The notes: generated by a model not told the origin, from the letters alone. Counted from the first letter of the stretch, positions 9,062 through 18,689 are shown. The stretch: DNA of 64,000 bases from RYN-230 sp963718305 (GCA_963718305.1 CAVQZG010000006.1:1-64000); one strand, 5' to 3'. Program-made: numbers and translations.

Positions 9062-9245
9062 TGCTGCACGGTCCAACGATGGACGTTGGGCGCTGACAGT
9101 CCGCTGACAGCATGGTCGGTAGGGACGATGCGGGTTCGCAGCCTCGGCCCGTTCAGCTTGAGGAAGGCGGCCGGTGCATTGCGATTGGTGGGGTTCCGCC
9201 AGCGCGCGCTGTATTGCCAGCCTTGCTGCATGCGAAGCGGGCATT
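9062..9245 (+). pseudogene. Duplicated promoter and 5' end of the SARP regulator gene
   Basis: From GCTGCACGGTCCAACGATGG through the heptamer repeats, the ATG (9128) and about 110 bp of coding sequence (MRVRSLGPF, then GGVRQRAV-like sequence), this copies the 5' end of the gene at 18146 (minus strand). A one-base loss after CCGTTC shifts the frame, and homology ends near 9245. It keeps the regulatory DNA but encodes nothing useful. Confidence 0.8.
9093..9110 (+). promoter_or_regulatory. Direct heptamer repeats, probable SARP operator (copy)
   Basis: CTGACAG at 9093-9099 and 9104-9110, an 11-bp period. SARP regulators bind such heptameric direct repeats on one face of the helix. Same arrangement as at 18165-18182. 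Confidence 0.55.
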
Positions 9246-9500
9246 CTGCTGCGTCGGCCTGGCGTGACCTTGAGTCCCGCTTCGGCCGTGACGGGCGAGG
9301 GCTGCTGGGAGGGTCAGGGGCGCTTGGGTTCGCAGTGATGCAGAGGAAAGGCTTCAGGTTGTGTACCGAGTACCCCGTGCAGGAAGACGGGCACCAGGGT
9401 GCTGAACGGGCTCAGGGCGCTGGAGCAATCGGTCACCAGTGATTACCTATCCCAGGACTCTCCAGCGTGGTCCTTGGCCACGATTAAAGATTGCACGGCT
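9246..9500. other. Non-coding, nothing recognised
   Basis: Between the regulator fragment and the target site of the ISAs1-type element. Open frames here show no family resemblance. Confidence 0.35.
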
Positions 9501-10257
9501 ACGGCCCTACCAGGGTCCCGGCATAGTGGCGTGATGTCCGGTTGATGGCTTGATGGCCGTTCCGGCGTGCCTGGGGCGGCACAGGCACGGCTTCCACGAT
9601 CATGTGGGTGTCGAATCCCATGATCATTGCGGAAGTCCGTGCCTGCCTTGCCATGATCTCTGATCAGTCCTACCCTGGAGCAACTTCAGGATCTTCCTGC
9701 TGGTGACCGTGCGCTGCTGGCGGACGAGTGCCCAGCCTGCTGGAGTGCCTGGCGCGGCTTCCTGACCCGCGTGACCCGCGCGGGGTGCGCCACACCCTGA
9801 CCTCGTTGTTACTGGCATCCGTGGCGGCGGTGCGCGCCGGGCGCGGTCGTTCGCGGCGGCCGGTGAATGGGTCGCGGATGCGCCACCCCCGGTCCTGGCC
9901 TGTCTCGGGATCCCGCGCGATCCATTAACCGGACGGTTCGAGCCGCCTGATGAGGCCACCATCCGCCGGGTCCTGGAATCGGTGGACGCCAGTGCGCTCG
10001 ACGCCGCGGCAGGGGGCCTGGCTCGCTGCCCGGGTCGGGGCGCAGTCCAGTGGCCGGGGCACGGCCGGCCCGGCGGCGGGCGCTGCTGGCCGTGGACGGC
10101 AAGGCGGTGCGGGCACCCGGCACGCCCAGCAGCGACGGGCAGGCGGTGCACCTGCTGGCCGTCATCGATCAGCAGGCCGGCGCAGTCTTCGCGCAGGCGG
10201 GCGTGGACGCAAAACCAATGAGATCACCCAGTTCGCCTCGCTCCTGGAGCCCCTAGA

Positions 10258-11250
10258 TGAATGATTCCTGATGGGTTCAGTGGTCATAGGCGATCAGCGA
10301 CCGCTTGATGGGCTCGGCGGTAGCCCAGTTGTGCCAGATTTCGGCGGCCATGGCGAGCAGCCGCTGGGCGATCCGGGTGTAGACGCCGGCAGTGGTGCGG
10401 CCGCCGTGCCGTTCCAGGTCGAGCTGGCCTTTGAGGGTGTCGTTGACCGATTCGATCCACTGGCGGATCCACCCGATGGACCCGTGCCGGGGTGCCTCGT
10501 CGCGGCGGTCGGGCCGGATCAGGTGCAGTCCGTATCCGGTGGTGACCAGGTCCTCGAAGTCCCGCCCGGCGAAGCCCTTGTCGCCGATCAGGGTCAGCCC
10601 CGGCCGCAGCGCCCCGGTGCGGGAAGCGTGGGCCAGCAGTTCGGCAGCGACCTCGCGTTCCCCGATCTTCGGGCTGGCCAGGCACCAGGCGACGGGCATC
10701 CCGTCCGGGGTGGTGACCAGGTACAGCTTCAGGCCCCAGTACCAGCGGGAATGGGCGGCGCAGTACCCGTAGCCCGCCCAGCCGGCCAGCTCGGAGCGCT
10801 TCACTGTCTCCCGGGAGGCCCCGCATGGGACAGGGGTGGCGTCGATCAGCCGCACCTGGTCCTGCCACGACGGCGACTGCCGGGCCAGGTGATCGATCGT
10901 GGCGGCGAGCAGCGGCGCCGCCGCCTTGAGCCGCTTGTGGTAGCCGGGCTGATGAGGCAGGTAGGGGAACAGGTGGCCAAGCCGGGCATAGCACAGCCGC
11001 AGCCAGTGGTGCTCCGACCGCGCGCCCAGCAGCACCTGGGCCACGGCCAGGCATACCAGCTCGGCGTCGGACAGCCTCTTCGGCTGCCCGGGCCGGCGCC
11101 GGCCAGATGGGATCACGTGGTCGTCGATCTCGACGTACAGTGCGGTCAGGAGGGTGTCCAGGTCTGGCGTCACAACCGACCATGGGTGCCCTCCTCCCAT
11201 TTCATGATCAACCCGACACGCCGTGCCGGCCCGAATCAGGAATCACTCAT
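10258..11250 (-). mobile_element. IS982-family element inside the ISAs1 element
   Basis: 993 bp with imperfect inverted ends (TGATTCCTGAT on both sides) and CTAGA duplications at 10253-10257 and 11251-11255. Its transposase frame is complete, so this may be the youngest, still active element in the island. Confidence 0.88.
10277..11200 (-). CDS. IS982-family transposase
   Basis: 307 aa in one uninterrupted frame. LSDAELVCLAVAQVLLGARS is the typical N-terminal block. DATPVPCG holds the first catalytic Asp, LTLIGDKGFAG the second, and WIESVNDTLKGQLDLERHGG the Glu region. The family cuts and pastes its own DNA. ATG 11200 preceded by purine-rich sequence; a GTG at 11173 is an alternative start, closer to that of related proteins. 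Confidence 0.92.
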   Translation of the reverse strand: MGGGHPWSVVTPDLDTLLTALYVEIDDHVIPSGRRRPGQPKRLSDAELVCLAVAQVLLGARSEHHWLRLCYARLGHLFPYLPHQPGYHKRLKAAAPLLAATIDHLARQSPSWQDQVRLIDATPVPCGASRETVKRSELAGWAGYGYCAAHSRWYWGLKLYLVTTPDGMPVAWCLASPKIGEREVAAELLAHASRTGALRPGLTLIGDKGFAGRDFEDLVTTGYGLHLIRPDRRDEAPRHGSIGWIRQWIESVNDTLKGQLDLERHGGRTTAGVYTRIAQRLLAMAAEIWHNWATAEPIKRSLIAYDH

Positions 11251-11805
11251 CTAGACCTGGCCGGGTGCGTGATCACCATGGACGCGATGCATAGCCAACG
11301 GGACCACGCCGGATTCCTGGTCAAGGCCAAGGATGCCCACTACATCATGTCGTGAAGAAGAACCAGCCCACCCTGTACGCCCAAGTCAAGAACCTCCCCT
11401 GGCGGAACATCCCCGCCGGTCACACCCAGCGCGACCGCGGGCACCGCCGCGAGGAACACCGCACACTCAAAGCTGCCACCGTCACGGCCGGGCTCGTCTT
11501 CCCGTACGCCGCCCAGGCCCTCTGCCTCACCTGCGGGACCCGGCCCATGAACGGCGGGAAATGGCGGACCGTCACCGTCTACGCCATCGCCAGCCTGGAC
11601 GCCCACCAGGCGGCCCCAGCCCAGCTCGCCGGATGGAAATGCGGCCACTGGCAGATCGAGGTGCTGCACCACATCCGCGACGTCAGCCACGGCGAAGACG
11701 CCTCCCAGATCCGCACCGGCAACGGACCCCAGGCCATGGCCACCTGCGCAACCTCGCCATCGGGATCTTGAAAACAGCCGGGCACACTAGAGCGTGTCCC
11801 GTAGA

Positions 11806-12329
11806 TCATTGGCTGGGGTGGCGGAGCCAGATCCGGATTGAGGCGACGTCAACGGTTCCGCGCCAGACGAAGTCGCGTTTGCCGTACCGGGTGGCCACGG
11901 CGCGGTGCTGGCGGAGCTGGCAGAAGGCCCGCTCGACGGTGTTGCGCTGCTTATAGGCGGCTGAGTCGAAGGCGGGCGGGCGGCCGCCCCGCCTGCCGCG
12001 CCGGCGCCGGGTGCGGATCTGGTCCGCGCGCTCGGGGATGGTCGCCTTGATCCCGCGGCGGCGCAGGCCAGAGCGGATCGCGCTGCTGGAGTAGGCCTTA
12101 TCGCCCAGTACCCGGCCGGGCCTGGTCCTCGGGCGGCCATGGCCCCAGCGTCTGATCGCCAGCTGGTCCATCAGCGGGACGAGGGCCAGGGAGTCATGGC
12201 GCTGCCCGCCGCTGGTCACCCGGGCCAGCGGCCGGCAGCCGGAGTCAGCGAGCAGGTGAACCTTGGTGCTCAGCCCGCCCCGGGAGCGGCCCAGCGCCTC
12301 CCGGTCCTTGTAATTCGGCTCAGCCCCTG
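11806..12329 (-). CDS. IS5-family transposase, C-terminal frame (orfB)
   Basis: Contains SRGGLSTKVHLLADSGCRPL, a DKAYSS motif (second Asp) and NTVERAFCQLRQHRAVATRY (Glu region). It has no own start in the upstream part, so it is read either by frameshifting from the upstream frame (12320-12778) or not at all. The overlap near 12325 contains AGGGGC before the TGA of the first frame. The frame relation is +1, while many IS5 elements of this type use -1, so an indel is also possible. Confidence 0.8.
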
Positions 12330-12778
12330 ATGCGGGCCGGAGCGCTCAGCGCAGCCGCCGCCAGCCGCGCCGGATCCACGTCGGCCGGTGGCTTGTGCCG
12401 GGCCCCGGCCGCGTGCTGGTGCGCCCGGACGACCGTCGCGTCCGCCGCCACCGTCCACGCCGTCCCGTCCGCCTGATCACACCCGGCGCGCAGCTGGTCC
12501 AGGATCTTCTCCCACGTCCCATCGCCTGACCAGCGGCGGTGCCTGTTATAGACGGTCTTCCAGTTCCCGGACCGCTCTGGCAGGTCCCGCCACGGGCACC
12601 CGGCCCGGGTCCGGAAGAAGATCCCGTCGATCACCAGCCGGTGATCATTCCAGCGGTGCCCCTGCCGCGGATGCGCCGGCAGCAACGGCTCCAGCCGCGC
12701 CCACTCCGCATCACCCAGATCATGCCGCTTCAGCCGGTCCTCATCCACGGCGCAATCCAAGCGGAAACGATCCCCCAA
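12320..12778 (-). CDS. IS5-family transposase, N-terminal frame (orfA)
   Basis: 152 aa, ATG 12778. LGDAEWARLEPLLPAHPRQG, then GIFFRTRAGCPWRDLPERSG and WKTVYNRHRRWSGDGTWEKI, are the N-terminal (DUF4096-like) blocks of IS5-type transposases. TVAADATVVRAHQHAAG carries the first catalytic Asp. The rest of the catalytic domain follows in a shifted frame downstream. Confidence 0.88.
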   Translation of the reverse strand: MGDRFRLDCAVDEDRLKRHDLGDAEWARLEPLLPAHPRQGHRWNDHRLVIDGIFFRTRAGCPWRDLPERSGNWKTVYNRHRRWSGDGTWEKILDQLRAGCDQADGTAWTVAADATVVRAHQHAAGARHKPPADVDPARLAAAALSAPARIRG

Positions 12779-12915
12779 GATCTACAGGACACGCCCTAGT
12801 GTGTCGGCCGTCTACCGCCACAGCCGCGACGCCACCCGGACCCTGGCAACCCTCGGACTCAGCCCATGACCGAAACGGACATCACGCCACTATGCCGAGG
12901 CCCTGACGGCCCTAC

Positions 12916-13720
12916 AGGCCAGCCGCCCACCCCGATCACGTAGACGACCTCGACGGTCTTCTTTCCCGCCCGGGTGGTGGTGCGGCGGATCTGGGCGACC
13001 TGGGCGGCGCCGGCGAAGGTGATCCAGGCCGGGGCGGCGACGACCTTGATGGTGCGCCGGACCCGGCGGCCGTGGCTGGTAATGACGCTGGCGTGGGCGG
13101 CCACGTCGCGCCAGGGCAGGTGCTTGCACGCCGCATGCAGGCTCGGCTGGTTGGCCTTGACGGTAAATACGTAGTCCCCGCGGGCTCCGGTGATGGCTGC
13201 CGCGGTGCCGGCCTGAGTGTGCATCGCATCCGCCGTCACCACCACGCCGGCCAGGTCCATGCCGGCCAGAAGGGTTCGGTACCGCGGGGATCTCGTTGCT
13301 CTTGGCCGCGATGGCCAGCTGGCCGAGCACGGTGCCGGTGGCGTGGTCGAACGCCGACACCAGATGAGGCGCTGGCTGGCCGGCGGTGCGGGCACCGCGC
13401 ACGGTCTTCCCGTCGATCGCGATCACCCGGCGGCCGCCCGCCACCTGGGTGCGGGTCCACACGAAGGCCCCGGCCAGCTGGTCCAGGACGGGCGCGTCAG
13501 GCCGGCCCAGGACCTTGCGGAACGTCGAGGTATCCGGCGCCACGCCCCGCGGCAGCCCCAGCTCGGCTAGCTGCGCACCGGTCAGCTCGCTGCCCCACTG
13601 CCCGATCGCGGCGAACGAGCGGGCGCCGGCTAGCACCGCGGCCAGGGCCACCGCGACGATCCCAGGCAGCCCGTGCCGGATCCCGCGCCGGGCACGCGGA
13701 TCAGGAACCAGCTTCAGCAC
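12916..13720 (-). pseudogene. Second ISAs1-type transposase, truncated and frameshifted
   Basis: Begins LKLVPDPRARRGIRHGLPGI, then AAVLAGARSFAAIGQWGSEL and VIAIDGKTVRGARTAG. A frameshift near 13270 leads into MDLAGVVVTADAMHTQ and FTVKANQPSLHAACKHLPWR. The C-terminal quarter is missing from about 12916, where the first ISAs1 inserted next to it. Divergent from the first copy, so a separate acquisition. It lies immediately downstream of the 47-aa gene. Confidence 0.88.
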
Positions 13721-13992
13721 TTCGACGAGGCTCGCGGCGACAGGCAGTTGCCGGGCCGGGCGCAGGCATCGGAGAGGATGACATCGGCGGATGTGGCTTT
13801 CGACGGAAGACGGTCAGGTGTGAGAACCACCATCAAAACCGCGTAGGCCACATCCGTCCCACACGCCACGCCGCGCAGCGGCGACGAACTACCAGGTCAG
13901 GACATGATCAACTGACTTTGCCTAGTCCATCGACGATCGCGTTTACGCGAGTGGTGACACGGCGGGGCGGCAATTCGCAGTCATGGATGCGA

Positions 13993-14136
13993 CTAGGTCT
14001 CCGGCTCGGCCTTCCATACAGGCTCACCCGGGTTTCCGTTCAACACGGTGCCCCAGATCCTTATTACCCTGGCTTGCCCACCGACTGTGATCACCTCCCC
14101 TTCGACAAACTTCGCCGCTGGGACCGCGATCGCCAT
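13993..14136 (-). CDS. 47-aa protein coupled to the 70-aa gene
   Basis: MAIAVPAAKFVEGEVITVGG starts at ATG 14136, whose A is the last base of the upstream gene's TGA (TGATG), a classic coupled restart. The product is strand-forming by composition (VRIWGTVLNGNPGEPVWKAE) and ends at TAG 13993. With the 70-aa product it reads like one continuous beta-rich domain of about 120 aa. Either a single gene was split by a small indel and rescued by coupling, or these are two subunits. Too short for ordinary gene calling. Function unknown. Confidence 0.55.
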   Translation of the reverse strand: MAIAVPAAKFVEGEVITVGGQARVIRIWGTVLNGNPGEPVWKAEPET

Positions 14137-14348
14137 CACGAGAGAACCGTGGCCAGAAATGGCGGGGGGAGTTCTTGGACGGTATAGAAGGTAGCGATGG
14201 CCCCATTAGCCTGGGTTGCATGGCCGGATATTTCGACAATTGTGCCAACGTCGAATCCGAAGACCTCAACGCTGAGGCTGAGACTGCCGTCGTCCCTGAG
14301 ATCGATCTCGGGGACCTGGGTGTGCGGCTGGACTACGTCAAATAGCAT
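14136..14348 (-). CDS. 70-aa beta-rich protein downstream of the SARP regulator
   Basis: ATG 14348 with GAGAGGA 7 nt upstream, 12 nt after the stop of the regulator frame, so it is in its operon. LRDDGSLSLSVEVFGFDVGT is followed by IVEISGHATQANGAIATFYT, an alternating pattern of an Ig-like or jelly-roll-like beta domain. It ends ATVLS at TGA 14136-14138, overlapping the next start. No signal peptide or membrane segment. Family not recognised. Confidence 0.6.
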   Translation of the reverse strand: MLFDVVQPHTQVPEIDLRDDGSLSLSVEVFGFDVGTIVEISGHATQANGAIATFYTVQELPPPFLATVLS

Positions 14349-14360
14349 GGATGGGTCCTC

Positions 14361-17300
14361 TCAGAGGCGTGCGTATTGGGCCAGGTGTCGGAGTGACTCC
14401 CGGACTCCTGGAAGGTTGTCTTTGCGCTGGTAGAGGTCAAGAGCCTGGGTGGCTGCGGCGTATGCTTCGGGGATGCGGCTGGCCGCGGCGACGACCTGGG
14501 CGTAGTCAAGCAGGGTGTCGGCGTGCTGGCTCAGCAGGTCTGTCTGCGCGGCGAGCGCCACCGCTGAGTCTGCGAGTGCTGCCGCTTCGGCGTGACGGCC
14601 ACGGTAGGCGAGGATCCTGGCCGAGAGTCCTTGGCAGATGATCTGGGCGGATAGGTCCTCGTCGGCACCGGCTTCTCGGCTTATCGTGATCAAGCGGGTG
14701 GCTTCATCGTACCGGTCCTGACCCTGGACCACGATGGCTCTGGCCAGCAGCGCTGTCGTGGTGGCGAGGTAGCCCCTCTCGCCCATCCGGTCGAGGGATT
14801 CGTATTGGAGGCGTAGGTGGGTCTCGGCGGCCGCGGGATCACCGGCGAGCATCGCGACGAAGGCGGCGGGTTCGGTGAGCGCGGCGGTCATCGTCGGGCC
14901 GAGGGCGGCCAAGAGGGCTTTCGCACGCTTCAGCGTTGCGTTTGCCGTTGCGACGCTATCTTGCATCGCGTACAGGCCCGCCATGTGGCGAAGGACCACG
15001 GCCTGTCCGGTGGGGTGGTTCCCGATCTCGTCGAGGTAGTCCTCACATTGTCGTATCCCTACCGTTGCCGGTGTCGGGCCCCAGAGCGCAGCTGAGGCGA
15101 GCCAGCCGAGTATCTCGGTGAGTTGCCTCCGGTCGTTTACCCGGCGGGCGTATTCGGCGGCATGCTGCCAGGCATCTTGGGCGGCGGCAGACTTCGCGTG
15201 GTCCCAGTGCAGCGCCGCCTGGAGCTGCAAGGTCCGGCATAGCCCCAGCTCGTCAAGAGTTCGCTCAAACTCGCGGAGCAATTCGGGAAGCGCCCGACCG
15301 ATCTCCATTGCTGCCCCATTTGGGTCCACCTTGAGACCCAATAGGAGTGCTTGGACCCGGGCGTGGGCGTGCTGGCTTTGGTCGCCGTTGGCAGCGGCGA
15401 TCCGCTGAGCGTGGTCGAGCGTGTCTCTTGCTCTTTCCAGCTGCCCGGCATCCGTGGCGGCCGCGCCAAGGCTTGTGTAAAGCCGCGCGAGAGACGGGTC
15501 CTCGCGCGGTAGAAGCGCCGCCGCGCGGACCAGTAGATTCACTCCCGCAAGCGCGTCGCCCCGGTCATGCGCGGCACGACCGGCCGTCTCGAGGTGTGTA
15601 GCCGCCCGGCGCGATAGCGGGTTTGACCAGGCTTCGGCGGGCTGCAATTCGTTGCGGTAGCGGACGGACTGTTCGAGGTGATAGCCGAGGATCTCGGCGC
15701 GTTGGGTGGCCGGTTCCCACACCACGTACTCGAGCCAGTCGGCGAAGCGATGGTGCAGTTCCGCGCGAACCGACTTGGGGATCGCCTCGTAGGCCGCCTC
15801 CTGGATGAGGTTGTGGCGGAAGCTGTACTGTTCCGCGCGGCTCTTTTCAGGTGGCCGTCGTTGCACAAGCCCTTTCCCGACGAGGGTCTGGAGGTTGCGG
15901 CTGAGCGGGCCACGCGCCTCGGGTGGAAGTAGTTCTCGCACCGCCTCCACCCCGAAGTCCTTACCGACGACAGCCGCGCGGGCCAAGACACTGCTTGCTG
16001 CTGGCCCAAGGCGCTGTAGGCGCGCTGCCAGCAGAGCCTGGATCGTGGGCGGCAGCACCGGCCGGATCTGGCTGGCGGCCTGCTCACTGAGCGAGACCGC
16101 CAATTGCTCAAGGTAGAGCGGATTGCCGGCAGCGGTCTCAAGAATCCGTGCTCGTGTGGACGGCGGGATTTGCTGATCCCCGGCTAGGGCGTCCAGGAGT
16201 GCGGCGGCTGGGCCGTCGGCGAGTGGCGTCAGATCGATGGAAACCGCCCTTGCTGCCCCGGCTGTCCACATTGGACGCTGTTCTAGCAGTTCCGGGCGGG
16301 CGATGCAGACCAGGACAAGCGGGGATCGCCCCGGCTGAACGGTGAGGGATTCCACGAGGTCGAGAAAGGTCGGTTCGGCCCAGTGCAGGTCCTCGAAGAC
16401 GACCAGCAGAGGGTGGGACCGTGCAAGCGTTTCAAGAAGCCGCCGGGCCGCCCAGAAAATCTCGGCGGCATCCGACCTGCCCGGGTTACCGTGGCCCAGA
16501 GCGCGGCTCAGCCGATCGGCGACTTCTGCCGCATCCGCCTCGCCATCGAGGAGGGCCTGGATGCCTTTCTGGCGAGTCGTGTCCGGCGCTCGCCTGGCGG
16601 ACCAGTTCACGCAGCGGCCAGAACGTGATGCCCTCCCCATACGGAAGGCATCGGCCGGTCAGAACGTTCACCTCACGGCCGAGATGCCCCGTCATCTCGT
16701 GGATGAGTCGTGTCTTCCCGAGTCCTGCCTCGCCGATCACGGTCACGAGCATCGTCACCTGCTCACGATTGGCCCGAGCGTAGGCGGCTTCGAGCTGCCC
16801 CATCTCCTCGTTTCGGCCCACCAGGGGCGCATCGAGACGCAGCGCCAGCGGACGCACGCCCGCGTGCGCGGACTGCAGGAAGAATCGGTCGGGACCGGCA
16901 CTTTCCGTTTCGATGGCTGCTGCAGCGAGCTCTTGCGTTGCCGGCTGATGAGGATCTGGCCAGGCTCGGCGGCCTCGGCAAGCATCACCGCCAGTGCCTC
17001 GGCATCTCCCGCGAACCCAAGCGGCCGTGACCCTCCCACCAGCGCCTCACCCGTGGCAAGGCCGAAGCTGCATGCCAAACTCACGCCATACCGGTGCAGC
17101 AGACTGCCCGCTTCGGTGGCGAGCGCGCTTCGCGCCTCCAAACTCGCGCGCGCCGCGCGCAGGGCATCATCCTCGTGCACGGAAGCGACACCGAAGACGC
17201 CCACCAGGCGCTCGCCCGTGCTGATCGCCAGCTTTCCTCCGTACCGCTCGAGGACCGCCGTCAGGCCGGAAACGGTGTGCTCGTGCACGACTTCGTGAGC

Positions 17301-18146
17301 CTCCGGGTCCAGCGCCGTACCTGAGCTAGCCGCCACGTGCAACGCGACGCAGAGCACGGTCACGGGTCTGCGCGCCAGCGGCGCCCCCGTCGCGGTCGAC
17401 CCTTGTGAAAGCGCTGGGTCTTGGCGCAAGATCGCCGCCTCGAGCTCACGAAGGAGCGGCGACGTCTCCAAACCCAGCTCTTCGCGCAGCACGCTCTGGA
17501 ACTCGCGGTAGACCTCGAGCGCTTCGGTCTGCCGCCCGCTGCGGTAGAGGGCGAGCATGAGCTGACCGCGAAGACGTTCCCGCACGGGGTGCTCGCTGAC
17601 CAGTCGCCGCAACTGGGCTGTGAGTGCACCTGCCGACGACCCGAGAGCCAAGTCCGCCTCGATCCGCTCCTCCAGGCAAGCCAGGCGCAGCTCCTCCAGC
17701 CGGGCGATCTCCGCCTGCGCGAACGGTTCGTAGCGGAAATCGGCCAGCGCCGGACCCTGCCACAATGACAGCGCCTGGCTCAACGTACGGGCAGCCTGTG
17801 CCGCGGACCCGGCTGCGAGAGCATCGCGACCCTCGGAGATCAGTTGCTCGAACTGCTCGACGTCCAGCTCTTCCGGGAAGACGCGCAGGGCATACCCAGG
17901 ATCCCTGGTGATGAGGCGGCCCGGCGGAAGCGCTCTGCGCAAGCGTGAGATAGCCGCCTGAAGTGCGTTCGCCGCGCTGGGCGGGGAGTCCTCGCCCCAC
18001 AGCTCCACCAGGAGCTGCTCGCTCGGCACGACCTCGTTCGCGTGCAGCAAGAGACTGGCAAGCACAGCGCGCTGGCGGACCCCGCCAATCGTGATGCGCC
18101 GGCCGCCTTCCTCGAGCTGGAACGGGCCGAGGATGCGAACCCGCAT
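14361..18146 (-). pseudogene. SARP/AfsR-type regulator with cyclase-like, AAA and TPR parts, frameshifted
   Basis: Ancestral protein of about 1260 aa. ATG 18146 has GGGAGGGG upstream. Residues 1-90: winged-helix DNA-binding domain (MRVRILGPFQLEEGGRRITI). About 95-240: BTAD. About 265-400: nucleotide-cyclase-like domain (RRPVTVLCVALHV, GEALVGGSRPLGFAGDA) without an obvious full catalytic set. Then AAA ATPase with Walker A GEAGLGKTR and Walker B LLVVFEDLHWAEP, then long TPR-like helices to 14361. One frameshift near 16940 and a second near 16600 split it into three frames. As written, only a SARP DNA-binding/BTAD protein of 463 aa and a separate ATPase-TPR piece could be made. Such regulators activate neighbouring specialised genes. 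Confidence 0.87.
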
Positions 18147-18164
18147 CGTCCCCTCCCGACCACA

Positions 18165-18182
18165 CTGTCAGCGGACTGTCAG
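18165..18182 (-). promoter_or_regulatory. Direct heptamer repeats, probable SARP operator
   Basis: CTGACAG twice on the minus strand (18176-18182 and 18165-18171), period 11 bp, 18 nt upstream of the regulator ATG and between the two divergent operons. Matches the SARP binding-site architecture. Suggests autoregulation and possibly control of the divergent genes. Confidence 0.58.
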
Positions 18183-18291
18183 GGCCCCACGCCCATCGTT
18201 GGACCGTGCAGCAGAGAAAAGCAAGCCACGGACTCGGAGCCAGAAGGAACGCGCCCCGGCGGTCCCGGCTCCCGCGGCAGTGGAGGCCGGG

Positions 18292-18375
18292 ATGGACACG
18301 ATCTACGCGGCCGACGGCTTCGACCCGGACATCAACTGCCCATGCGGAAGGTGTCGTGGCGCAGGTGATCAGTAG
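18292..18375 (+). CDS. 27-aa peptide with CPCGRC motif
   Basis: ATG 18292 preceded by GGAGG at 5 nt spacing. The acidic N-terminal half (MDTIYAADGFDPDIN) is followed by CPCGRCRGAGDQ and stop at 18375. It is the first gene of the right-hand divergent operon, 145 nt from the regulator ATG. The three closely spaced cysteines could bind metal or be modified. Very short, so the coding call rests on ribosome-binding site and position. It is alternatively the tail of a longer frame without a good start. Confidence 0.42.
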   Translation: MDTIYAADGFDPDINCPCGRCRGAGDQ

Positions 18376-18425
18376 TCAAGTCTTCTGCAACAGCGAGAAC
18401 ATTTCACCCCCAACAGGAGGACCCG

Positions 18426-18689
18426 ATGCGCAAGCTGGCTAAAGGGACGCTGCCTGCCAAGTCGCGGAAGTCCACACCGCGTGCACCGGCCAGGTCAGGT
18501 GTAGCGCCCACGACGAGTCCCGCCCCCGGCCTGGCTGACCTGCGCCAGGTGCGGCAACTGGAAAAGATAGGCGGTTGGACCCACCGCGAGCGGCTGCGGA
18601 TTCTCTGGTATCGGCTGCGTTTGACTGTGCGAGAGATGAATTACGCGGCCCGCCGGGTTGTCGAGCTGCAGATGCGGCTGCCGCCATGA
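18426..18689 (+). CDS. 87-aa basic protein
   Basis: ATG 18426 with AGGAGG 5 nt upstream. Lys/Arg/Pro-rich disordered N-terminus (about 1-45), then a helical C-terminus LADLRQVRQLEKIGGWTHRE continuing through a Trp/Arg-rich helix to VVELQMRLPP. Its TGA overlaps the next ATG (ATGA), indicating translational coupling. No family recognised. Confidence 0.72.
   Translation: MRKLAKGTLPAKSRKSTPRAPARSGVAPTTSPAPGLADLRQVRQLEKIGGWTHRERLRILWYRLRLTVREMNYAARRVVELQMRLPP

Larger units (their letters stand above)
11791..12795 (-). mobile_element. IS5-family element inside the ISAs1 element
   Basis: 1005 bp with inverted ends AGCGTGTCCCGTAGATC (left) and, on the opposite strand, GGCGTGTCCTGTAGATC (right). CTAG target duplications lie at 11787-11790 and 12796-12799. 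The interrupted host frame is restored exactly when the element is removed. Confidence 0.9.
9728..12869 (+). pseudogene. ISAs1 transposase split by two insertions
   Basis: Start GTG 9728 (VPSLLECLARLPDPRDPRGV). Segments are 9728-10257, 11251-11790 and 12800-12869. The sequence rejoins in frame across each inserted element: LEPLD|LAGCVITMDAMHS around IS982, and KTAGHT|SVSAVYRHSRD around IS5. Additional frameshifts occur in the first part (near 9840, 10010 and 10200) and at about 11355. DDE motifs AVDGKAVR and TMDAMHS are recognisable. Inactive. Confidence 0.88.
9511..12905 (+). mobile_element. ISAs1-family element carrying nested IS982 and IS5 insertions
   Basis: Ends are inverted repeats beginning CAGGGTCCCGGCATAGTGGC (left), matched on the opposite strand by CAGGGCCTCGGCATAGTGGC (right). 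They are flanked by perfect 10-bp target duplications ACGGCCCTAC at 9501-9510 and 12906-12915. Removing the two inner elements with their duplications leaves 1388 bp, the normal ISAs1 size. The target lies at the truncated end of the second ISAs1 (12916-13720). A partial inverted repeat (GGCACGG.TTCC) occurs inside at 9582-9645, upstream of the transposase. Confidence 0.92.

Noticed and set aside
10271..11254. 327-codon + strand frame over the IS982 element
   Set aside because: The minus-strand frame carries all IS982 catalytic motifs and lies centrally between the inverted ends.
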